Below, one piece after another: positions 45,023 to 55,200 of a stretch of DNA of 64,000 nt. Below the pieces are notes generated by a model that had not been told where the DNA came from, did no database searches, and was given only the letters and a program-made list of their open reading frames with translations. Both the position numbers and the translations under genes were made by a program. Location of the stretch: the NCBI GenBank assembly GCA_022393335.1, contig JAJEKB010020467.1, positions 464,740 through 528,739 of the forward strand. Reading direction: 5' to 3'. The stretch comes from Macrotrachela quadricornifera. Its lineage: Eukaryota > Rotifera > Eurotatoria > Philodinida > Philodinidae. The stretch's first letter is position 1, and the number at the start of each line of letters is the position of its first letter.

Positions 45023-46412
45023 CAGTGGCGACGCTACCGGGGCGGGGAGGGGCTAAGAGGAATACTTCCTCCTGCTTTGGAGAAATTTCCCTGAATTTTT
45101 CTCCTATTTTGAGAGAAATCATTTGAAATCGTCTTCAGTTTGAGCGAAAATGATTTCAGAGTTTCTTTAATTTTTAGGAGAAAACGAACTCAGATTTTCT
45201 CGAGCTTTGGAAGAATATAGTCTCAAATTATTTCCTATTTTAGAAAAAGATAACCACAAGTTTTCTGTAGCTTTGAAAAAATAACCTTATATTTGCTATA
45301 ATTTAGAAGAAAGTAATCTTTAATTTTCATGAATTTTAGGAAACAGTGGTCTCAAATTTCCTCCGATCTTGTGAGAAAATGAGCTTGATTTGAGCGTTCT
45401 ATGACTCTGTGATCAAGTAGGGTAGAAAGAATACCTTTCTTCTGCTGTCGAAAATTAAGGTTGCAGCTTTATCTGATTTTTCAGAAATTTAGACTGAAAG
45501 TTTCTTTGAATTGTTTTCCTTTTGCAACAAAAAAGAAAATTTTCATCCGTAACTCAATCAAAATTTCGATAATAAATCAGTAAATATGAAAAATTATAAT
45601 TATAATTTTACTGTTAGAAAACTTTAAAGCGACATTTTATTGAATCAAAATACGCAATTAATGTTTAGTTGAGAAATTTATTGATAGAGAACGTAGAAAA
45701 TCTAATCAGTGTATATTAACACATGTAGACTGATCTATTCTTGATAAGCTATGCATCTGTGTAGAACAGCTTCAATTTTATTAGTCTTTTTGATTTAACC
45801 TCTTCCACATGCGCTAAAAAATAAAAGCTAGCTGTGGCTCTACTGAAAGGCCTTTGGAAAGCAGTGATGTATCGTACCCAATAGACGACTCTTTAAATAA
45901 ATCAATCGTCCGATACTTTGAGCTTGCCACATTTTTGTGTAAAAACATCTTCTTTTATAGTTTTTTTGCGAAAAATATTGAAAAGCTGAGATTAAGATCA
46001 TTTCTTTTGTTCTCAAGCTCCGAGAATTCGTCAAATAACGCACGAGATCTCTATGATTACCTAAGCACTCTATTAATGGCAATCAAAGAGGATAAGAAAC
46101 AACAGAAGGCTCTAATCAAAAATTTTTGGTGAGACATAAGCGAAAATCTTAGCATCTTTATGTAAAAGTGTCTTCAATTTTTGAGAATTTAGTGTAGGTT
46201 CAGTCATATTATCTTTTGAAGCATAAAAATTTTTAGTAATGGTTCACATTAATTTTCACTTTGTCAAAATATTTTAGGTAAAGAATACTCCAAACATCAC
46301 CAATAATGTTGCCAATAGCGTGATCACTAAAAAAAGTCGGCGAAAAATTTTTAAGCTTTCTCTCATTTTGTGAAATACCTCCTCCTGCTCTGACCTCTTC
46401 GCGCCGCCACTG
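45023..46412. mobile_element. hAT-like non-autonomous element (1.39 kb)
   Basis: Terminal inverted repeats are CAGTGGCGACGCTACCGG at the left and, read inward, CAGTGGCGGCGCGAAGAGG at the right. CAGTGGCG ends are typical of hAT transposons. The 8-bp flanks (TTTGATCT and TTTTTTTT) match at 5 of 8 positions only, so a target duplication is not proven. The left third (45060-45400) is a degenerate minisatellite. No transposase is visible; a 92-codon frame at 45854-46132 does not begin at ATG and is not recognised. Confidence 0.6.
45060..45400. repeat. Degenerate minisatellite inside the hAT-like element
   Basis: Units of roughly 40-45 bp recur with a CTCAAATTTTCTCC.ATTTT.GGAGAAA theme, strongly diverged from one another. 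Confidence 0.5.
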
Positions 46413-48234
46413 TTTTTTTTCTACAGAGTTACTTTATAATGAAGACACATGATTGTTAATAACTTCGACTTTTTTTCTTGATACATTTCTCACCTTTGGC
46501 ACTGTGTGGTACTTTGTTTTTCAAAACAAAGTACCAAATTGTGTGTGAATGATCAGTGTGTTTATAACTAAAGATTTTTGTGGTATGTTATGATGGAAAT
46601 TCTACTGGTCGATTGTTGAAACTATCTGATTAGCTGTCGTGTTAGCTTGAAATGGTTCGAAATGTTCATAACGTGTTGAGTATGTGCTTGTTGAAAAATT
46701 GTTAGACAGTATTGGGTCTTCGCGTACTTTAATTAGGAACAGTCAAAAGTTGTTTGTTTAGGGAAGAAAGGCAATTATATTATGTAACTAAGAACAATCA
46801 TGTCCAAATTCCTTGTCCTTTATAATGGTGTTTTCAGAAATAGAATTTTTGCATTAAGTTGTAGTTTGATTTTGAGAATGAAAAAGAATTTGTTTTTAGA
46901 ATTCATCAATATCTTAAAAGTTGTTCATGGGATAAAAAATATACACTTCAACTAATAAATAGAAACTACAGAAAGACGTTTCACTATTGTTTATTAGACA
47001 TATTTTTCAATATATGTGATTTAATTATTATAATCATTGTTTTGTATATTATTTTTATAGAACACACATGTAATACATACAAGTAAAATAAAAAAAATGT
47101 CACATTATAGATAATACGATTAAATGAATAATTAATCCTTTTATGAAAATTTAATTTAATATCTTATTGATAGAATTTGTCATTCTTTTATTCCTTTTTC
47201 TTTTTTTGAAACATTTTGAAAATTAAATAACTGTCTTGAATGAATCTATATATTTATTAATGGATGAAAATTTCTCTCTGTACAATCACTTAAGAAAATG
47301 AGTCTTGTCAAGCAAAAATATATATTGATTTAATGACATAAAATCCTCTATTAATGTTATTAAAGACTGAATATAGTTCGGTATGTGTATTCTTAGAGAA
47401 AAATATAAGAATATTTTGCACACTGTTTTGGGTGGGTACTCTACTGAAGAAGCATTTAGTAAATGGATACTGAAAGATACTGATCAAATGTTCAACTGCG
47501 TACTATATTTCACAATATTTTTAGGTATCCTGTTGTCAAAATCACAGTATATTGATGATTGAACCTAATCTTCGACCTTTTTCATTTTTATTTCTCAAAG
47601 AAGAAATTCCTGACATTTTTTTTTAAATTTTATTTTTTAAATTTTGAAAACTCAAGAAAATCAAATTTGTCCATCTAACTAGGCTTGAATTAATCAGACC
47701 TCTATCAAACCACATCAGAGTAGTCTTCATTCGATTTATTATTGATATCGGCATGTTATCAACTGATAGATAACCAAGAAATAATCTAGAATAAAAATTA
47801 GTATGAAATAACATTAATTTCTTATGTTTATCGAGTTGTCTATATAGGAATATGTGTATGTAAAAGAAAACGAGCAATGAACAGTTATCATACAGAATAT
47901 GATAAATCTAAGGTCCCTTGCAGCGCATTTATAAGTAAAATTACAGATTTAGGCACCCATAGAAGTACTTGTTCATTTAACATACTGGTATAGATATCTA
48001 ATGCAGTATCTATATTAGTATAATTACAGAGAGTTTTCAAAGTATTCATATTGGGTATCCTGCTGACGGTTTCTCAGTACATGGGTAACCTAAATTCAAT
48101 ATTTCTTCTAGAAGAAGTTAATAAAATCAATAAAAAGTAACTTTAAAGAAAACAAATCTAAAATTAAGAAGTATTCGTGTTTTTCCGCAAGTAAAAAAAG
48201 AAATAAATAATATAGTAAGATGCAAGCAATTTAA
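46413..48234. other. Intergenic DNA
   Basis: A perfect 14-bp-arm hairpin lies at 46507-46536 (TGGTACTTTGTTTT, 2-base loop). The minus frame at 47623-47877 has no recognised product. Nothing else is supported. Confidence 0.4.
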
Positions 48235-48856
48235 ACGTCGAGTGGAAATTTTTTCACATCATTCAATAGAGTTTCAGTTGATAATTACGAACATCTACTT
48301 TTTAACTCTAGCAAAAACTTCCTTCCAGTCGAAAAATACGAGGTACTTGGAAGAAGTCGTTTTTCAAGAAAAATGCATCTTTTCACGAAATAAGTAAAAT
48401 TTTCAACTTTGTTCTGTAGTTTTTGTGTTGAAACTATTTTTTCCTGAATCAGCATGATAAACTGACTCCAGATTCAAAACCATGTTGATGGTGGTGCATC
48501 GAATCTTGTGGAGTGCGCCGCTTATAGGTGAATTTTGTAAACCTATCTAATTTTTCTACGTAAGTGATAGAGGCAAATATTTTGTTTCATTCGATGCATC
48601 ATACAACATTAGTCACAAAATTAAGCACCGCTTTTTTTCCACTCCTCTCTTGCGTTGTAAAATGGCGTTTTTACTGTGACTCTAGCCATTTTAGGCAGTA
48701 TTGGTCGGTTTTCAAATCCAAAACACACTTTTAGTCACAAACTAAGTGCAGATTCTGAATTAACATAAAAAATTGAATCAAATGAAGTATCTTTCAAGTG
48801 AATTTGACAACTTTCATTTTTTCAGGCATCCTTGAAGAACTGAAATTTTTGCATAC

Positions 48857-50478
48857 ACGGTGTTCATAAATAATACCCCGATAAGAAATTCAAATATCTC
48901 CGCTAGATGTCAGTCAAATGAGCTGATATTTTTACCAATGATAGCGGCTTGCTTAAAGTTTTTTTTCATATGAGAATCATGGAAAAATCATTGTCCTATG
49001 TATTAAGATCAACATCAACAAGGGTTTATCACTTATTACAGGTTATACATAATACTATGGGATTGTTTCAAAGTATTTTTAATAAACTTTTTCTTGTTTA
49101 TTTATGCTCTCTTATACACAAATAATGAGACTCCATCTTAAGTGAAGTGAATACATTCTTAAATTTCAGATACAAACTAATATATGGCACGGTACCAATT
49201 AAATGTGAACGAGAAGAAGGCATGAATTGTCAACACACGCATCGACTTGAATATCCAATTAATGTGCAACAATTATTATCTAAGAAAATCAATAATAATC
49301 CTCTAGATTGAAAGACCATAAGATTACTTATGAACAAATTTGAACAGATTGGCTCGCTACTCAATACTGAACCATCTGGTAGATCAGTATCAGGTACTGA
49401 TCAAGCAATAAAAGATGAGGTTTCGTCAATTTTAAAAGAAGAACCTCGAACGTCACTTCGTCAAATGAGCACAGACTTAAACATTTCAATATATTCAGTT
49501 CAACGTATCTACAAAACTATGGGATTTAAGCCATACGTTCCTAGATTGATTCGTGAGCTTAATGACGATAATTTCGATCGACGCATTGAATATTGCGAAA
49601 CATTTTTATCGCTTCTGGAAGATGAGTTTCATCTTATCCATCGTGTCATTTGATTGGATGAGGCAGTATTTAAATTTAATGGGCATATTAATCGTCATAA
49701 TTTTATCTATTGAGCAACTCAAAATCCAAATGTCACAATTGACCAAACAACACAAGCAGAAGGGCTTATTGTATTGACTGGAATTTGGTCTCAGAGGGTG
49801 ATCGGACCTCACTTCTTCGAAAATACAGTAACTAGTCAAAGTTATATCAAAATGTTGTATTATTTATACTTCTACCCATTATTTTGTGATCCACCAGATA
49901 ATGAATCTTTGTTCTTCATGCACGATGGCGTGCCAACACATCCTCACCCTAATATTTGAGATTAGTTAGACGAAAATTTTCCAGCAAGGTAGATTGGTCG
50001 TCGCGTGATTGGGCTGCTCGATCATTTGATCTCACTCCTACCGACTATTTTTTGTGGGGTTATCTGAAAGATATTGTTTATCAAAACAGGCGTCGATCCT
50101 TTTTCAGTCTCAAACAATTAGGGCATCAATGCTAATGGACATCAATTCGTACATTTGAATTTAAATTGTTTTATAATCTCAATTTGTATTCATTGTAATT
50201 GATATAATAAACTTTCTTTTGATCTTCTCATGTCACTATATGGAAAAGAAGTCTTAAAAAAATGCGTATAAGTCACCTTAGAACATTTTGTGCGATCTGT
50301 AACGAGTAAAAAATCTTTGTTGGTCTTAATACATAGGACAATGATTTGCCCTTGGTTTTCGTGTGAAAAAAAAGCTTTAAGTAAGCCACTATCGCTGGTA
50401 AAAATATCAGCTCATTTGGCCGACATCTATCGGAGATATTCGAGTTTCTTATCTGGGTGTTACTTATAGAACACGCTG
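48857..50478 (+). mobile_element. Tc1/mariner-type transposon, inactive
   Basis: The 1622-bp element is flanked by TA dinucleotides (48855-48856, 50479-50480). Terminal inverted repeats of about 150 bp (48857-49008 and 50323-50478) begin CACGGTGTTCATAA and, from the right, CAGCGTGTTCTATAAG. They share GATAAGAAA and ATGAGCTGATATTTTTACCA-type blocks. It holds a transposase gene with many stops. The arms differ by several substitutions, so the copy is old. Confidence 0.85.
49184..50140 (+). pseudogene. mariner transposase with multiple stops and frameshifts
   Basis: Reading from the ATG at 49184, a frameshift follows early, then helix-turn-helix sequence (KTIRLLMNKFEQIGS, SLRQMSTDLNIS, VQRIYKTMGFKPY) and catalytic blocks. 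Landmarks: LDEAVF with NRHNF (first Asp), HDGVPTH (second Asp), RWIGRR, and, after a frameshift near 49998, RSFDLTPTDYFLWGYLKD (third Asp). Stops in the main frame occur at 49651 (TGA), 49711 (TGA), 49957 (TGA) and 49963 (TAG). The first two sit where relatives usually have Trp. The enzyme would cut and paste at TA sites; this copy cannot. Confidence 0.85.
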
Positions 50479-50676
50479 TATTTTGTGAAAAGATGCATTT
50501 TTCTTGAAAACCGACTTCTCCAGAGTATCTCGTATTTTTCGATCGAAAGGAAGCTTTTGCTAAGGTAAAAAAGTAGATATTCGTGATCAGCAGCTGAAAC
50601 TCCATAAAATGATGTAAGAAAAAGGCAAAACAAAACTTTTCACTCGAAATTCGCTCTGTCGGCACCTTACTTAAAA

Positions 50677-51000
50677 AGGAATTTTTCTAAGTATATCTTT
50701 ATGAATATAAACCCTGAGTATGCTTCTATGGCAAATTAAAAAATCAACCCGTTCACTCGAATCGTAGTGGAAATATTCAATATTTTTTCGGAAAAATGAC
50801 TTTTGCTCCACTCTATGTACGGTTTTGTTCAAACTTATGAAAAAGTAAAAATTTTTTTGTTAATATCAATAGTGATGCTTAATAAAGAATTTCTCTGGAC
50901 ATGTCCTCATAAATATGAATCTTGAACATGCCTCTATCATTGATTAAAACATGAACTGATTTCTTGAGTCGTAATAGAAATATTCAAATTTTTTATTGTA
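50677..51000. repeat. Diverged direct repeat, about 208-bp offset
   Basis: About 110 bp from 50677 recurs from 50885 (landmarks: GAATTTTTCT / GAATTTCTCT, TATGCTTCTATGG / CATGCCTCTATC, CGTAGTGGAAATATTCAA / CGTAATAGAAATATTCAA). It precedes the piggyBac remnant; the second copy overlaps its left side. Confidence 0.6.
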
Positions 51001-51523
51001 AAGATATGTATGGTTCACCCTGTAGCTTTTTAATATATCAGGGAAAGTACGTGGCAAACAAAGTGTCTATTCTGCAGTTTCATGAAAGTCTTGTCCGATC
51101 TTTACTGCTTGGTATGCTGTTTGAGAAGCTGAAGCCGAGTATGAGACAGAAACCAACTAGACAAGAGAATCGTAAACTTGTGGATTATAAGCTAGCAGAA
51201 AAAAATGAATCTGGTTGCAATGTCCGAAGGTGTTATGTTGGCTGCTATAAAAAAATATGGCAACAACACTCAAGAGAAGCAAGTATTGCAAGAGCAAAGA
51301 AAATAAAAAAATTCTGTTCGGACTGTGATGATTTTTTTCGTCTTGATTGTTTCAATAAAAAACATCATCCTATGCAATAAATAATTAAAACAATAGCCAG
51401 ACGGACTGGACGACATAGTACGTGTATTTTTCTACTAGAAAACAAGGGAAAATAACCTATTTTTATTAAGTTTCTTATAAGACTGAGCGGATCGCATCAG
51501 TGAGAACCGTCGTAGTGAATGTG
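50964..51523 (+). mobile_element. piggyBac 3'-end remnant
   Basis: The right terminus at 51523 reads GTAGTGAATGTG followed by TTAA (51524-51527), matching the CACATTC ends of the two other piggyBac copies. No left terminus is seen, so the element is 5'-truncated. Confidence 0.7.
51018..51380 (+). pseudogene. piggyBac transposase C-terminal fragment
   Basis: About 120 residues align with the 11.3-kb copy: LIYQGKY, SILQFHESLVRSLLLG, a linker, then the Cys-rich domain with CYVGC, CSDC and CFNKKH. One Cys of the last CxxC is Arg (RLDC). The catalytic domain is missing; the frame is open only from within the core. It marks an ancient piggyBac insertion. Confidence 0.75.
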
Positions 51524-51527
51524 TTAA

Positions 51528-52289
51528 AACATACTGCAACCTATCATAATCACCATACAATTGAAAGGTATTATCATCCAATACAACGTCGAATTCTCCC
51601 TATTTATAAGACGCTACACCAAGTCACTCTAACTCAGGGTTCGTATGGATTACAGTGACTTGGAATGAATATATAGACAGGATATTTTATTTCTTATTCA
51701 AAGTTATTTCAAAGAAAATGGCACGATGCGAAAATTCATACATGAAGAAATTAAAAATTTGTCGATTGATGATATGTTTGCATTAGACAGCAGTTGTAGT
51801 GGATTGTAAAATATTGTACTAATATCCTAAAATCTATATGCCTCTAAGATTTCACAACACTTCAAAGACAAAGCCTTTCCTATTTTGATAGTCAAAAATG
51901 TGGGAGAAGGAAAGGATCTAATAAGTAGAATTTCTGATTTTAGATACAGCTTCTATTATCTATGTTTGTTTTTAGTACGAAGCATCGGGCAAGGTAGATG
52001 ATAAAAGTATTTTTGAAAAATTATTAAAAGCCTATATTGGAGTTGTTATGTGATAAAATATTGTATTCAATCTGATTTAGTTGGTTTATTTAGTCATGTT
52101 CTTTACGCGACTATTCTTGTTGCTTTAATACTTCTATGTGATGAATATAATCCTGCTTTTTAATATTATTATGATGAATATCATGGAAAATAGAATGTCA
52201 AATATCCTTTAAACAAGTTGATCGATGAATAACAACAAATATGCTCAATTATAATAGTGATTGATTAAAAACCTGTCTGCATCTACAAA
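51528..52289. other. Upstream region of the LDLa gene
   Basis: AT-rich; no other exon is supported. No clear promoter motif decides transcription start. Confidence 0.4.
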
Positions 52290-55200
52290 ATGAATTCTTG
52301 TTCTCAAAGAAGTCTTGCATTTTACAGAATGCTGCTTCATCAGTATTTTTTCATCGCTCTTATTTTTTGGTCAAATCTATGTTTAAATGGACAATACCAT
52401 TTGTACGACAATGACTGCTTAGATTTCTATGTAACAGTTGATTTGTTGACCTATTTGATGAGTCAATCAAGTTACCAAAAAGGGCATCAAATCATTCAAT
52501 ATTGCCGACATGACAATTTTGAAGAAGAATCTTTTGTTGTTGAAAAAGGTATTCCATCATTTACATTTGATGATTTGAATGAACTTAATATCACCAGTCT
52601 TCAATTATATTCGTGGTCAGCTCATCTTGACTTCATTGAAGAATATGAAGCTTTTCGTGAGAATAAAACTCATTTGGAAACTAATCGACCATATTCAATA
52701 TTTTACAATTGTTCTGTTAAACAAAAATTTGGTCAATTTTGTCAATATTCATTTGATGTCCAGGTTAGTTTGAACATTTCCAAACAAGTGGTTGGTTTTT
52801 CACGACTTAATTGCAAGGAAACTACCTCATTAAGATAGAATTTTTCTCTTTTTATCAAAAAAAGCTCAGCAGCATTATTCTTTGGAGACTAAAATATGAT
52901 ACTTAGATATTTTCATAGTAAACGTAATCAATAACCTTTATCTCTCCTTTCTCCCTTATTGATAAGGAAAAATTATGTTTTCAAAACTGAGTTCTTTACA
53001 CTCAGATTAGTAAGAAAGGGCTCTAATGCAATGATGTTTGCCCTAGTTTTTAACAGCTTTTACAGGGAAGAGGAAATAAAAAACTGGAACTTAAAATTTA
53101 TATCCACGGTCTTCAAAAAGATACAAGAGGCTAAGCGGTGTTACAGCTGAGACCACTTTTGTGACGGTTTCAGATACTGGTTTAGTATGTGTATACTTTA
53201 TTCTAATCAGGGATGCGCAAGTTCCGGTTTTTTTTAAGTTGATTCCGAATTTTAGAACTGAATCAAATCGATTTGAAGAATTTAAAGTAGGACCCGATTC
53301 GAACGAGTAGACTCCAAACGGAATCGAACTTGATTCAAAGGACTCGGCGACAGACTCACACTGGACTTGAACTCGAAGTTTCCAACCGAAAATAGCCAAA
53401 ATTGAGTCAATTTCTCGGTCGTTACTCCTGTCACAAAATATGGCAAAGATACAGTCGGTGCCAGACTATTCCAGAGTTTTCATGGAAGCAGTATTCCAGG
53501 TCGGATTTCTTCGGATTTGTCCGTCGTATTTCTCAATGTATCTAATCGGAAACGAATGGGATGTCTGCGGAAAAAGTTCCAAGATCTCCGTCTGTAATCC
53601 AGCCTGTAAGTACCCCATCGAAAACGAATGAATGTGTGCGTAAAAGGTTCTGAGATCCCCGTTTTTCATCTAGCTTGTGGGTATTCAAACTGAAACGACC
53701 GGTTCATGTCTGATTTCCTGCGAATTTTCTTCATCCGGTTTCAACCAACGTATTTCATATAAACTTACATATGCGTGGGCAAATGGAATATACGTGAGTG
53801 GCCATCGGTATATATATAAGGCGTCAACTCACTTACACTATCACTTACAAGTTAGACAGCTTACGAGTAAGTTGTACATAGAAGTTCTAAAAAGTGAGCT
53901 CGACATATAATCACAAGATTAATAGTGCATCTTTGAGTCTTCATACATCTTATTAGTACTCACCTTATTAGCACAGATCTAATTAGTATTATTCTAATTA
54001 GTGGTCGTCTCAGAAGTGCTCATTAATTAGTAATAATCCAATTAGTATTGAGCTAATTACTATTGATTTACTTAGCACTGGTCTAATTAATACTCATCTA
54101 ATTAGTGTCCACCTAATTATCGATAGGCTCCGTCTCGGTTTCAGTAAGACTGAAATATCGAATTAATCGCCTTAGGAAATATTCCATCGTGTATCTGATC
54201 GGCATCCTGTGATTTTCTATTATAATTCTGAAGAATGGATTAATTAGGAATTGGAACGATTTGGTATGGTGATTTCCGTGTTAGAATACTGCTTCCTTTT
54301 CCATAGATTTATCCGGTAGGTTTCGACTGGAAGGAAGTGGGAACCGGTAGGAAGTAGCTGGAAAAGGATCCGATTCCTATGGCTTCCTTCGGATTCCGAA
54401 AGACGGAATGTGCATCTTGAATAGTTTTAATCACTCTTTTACTTTGTTATCATTCGTCTTCATATATGCAGCCTTACGAATAGATAATTATACCTCAGCT
54501 ATTTATTTACATATCCCCATGAGAAGGAAAAATAATAGATGAGTCATAAAAAATGATAATCTTCGTACTTTGTCATTATTTCTGGAAGTTTACCTCGCTA
54601 AGATGCATGCTTTTTTTCTAAAAGATTCAGCGTGAAATTCTACACAAAACGGTATGATTCACTCAATAAACAAGACTTCTTCTACCTTTCAAGAAAAAGA
54701 TAACGAGACAACAACAGTATTTCCCAACTTCAAACCATTCAAGTTTCTAAATATATTTCGAAAAAGTAGTTTCAATGAATTCAATGGTATATCCTTTTCA
54801 TTTTGTCGAAGCACTTTTTTCGTTGTTTTCTTAAATGAAAATTTCTAAAGTGTTACCGTTTGAACTGTAGTTACTCGTGGAATCAGATGAAGCAACACAT
54901 TCCAGCGTAATTGACAGACATATCACTGAATTCATTGAAACTACTTTTTCGAACTATATTTAGAAACTTGAATGGTTTGAAGTTGGGAAATACTGTTGTT
55001 ATCTCGTTATCTTTTTCTTGAGAGATAGAAGAAGTCCTGTTTATTGAGTGAACCATACAGTTTTATGCAGAATTTCACGCTGAATCTTTTAGAAAAAAAG
55101 CATGCATCTTAGCGAGGTAAACTTCCAGAAATAATGACAAAGTACGAAGATTATCATTTTTTATGACTCATCTATTATTTTTCCTTCTCATGGGGATATG

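Larger units (their letters stand above)
48235..50649. repeat. Outer inverted repeat enclosing the mariner element
   Basis: 48235-48392 is a diverged reverse complement of 50479-50649, with shared blocks such as TTTTTCAAGAAAAATGCATC and its complement TTCTTGAAAACCGACTTCTC-like counterpart. The right copy begins exactly at the mariner's TA, where the left copy reads GAAATAAG, so the mariner inserted at that TA of an already existing inverted-repeat element. Confidence 0.65.

Noticed and set aside
47623..47877. 84-codon minus frame as a gene
   Set aside because: Ile/Leu/Phe-rich AT-driven composition with no recognised motif; kept only as a mention in the intergenic entry.
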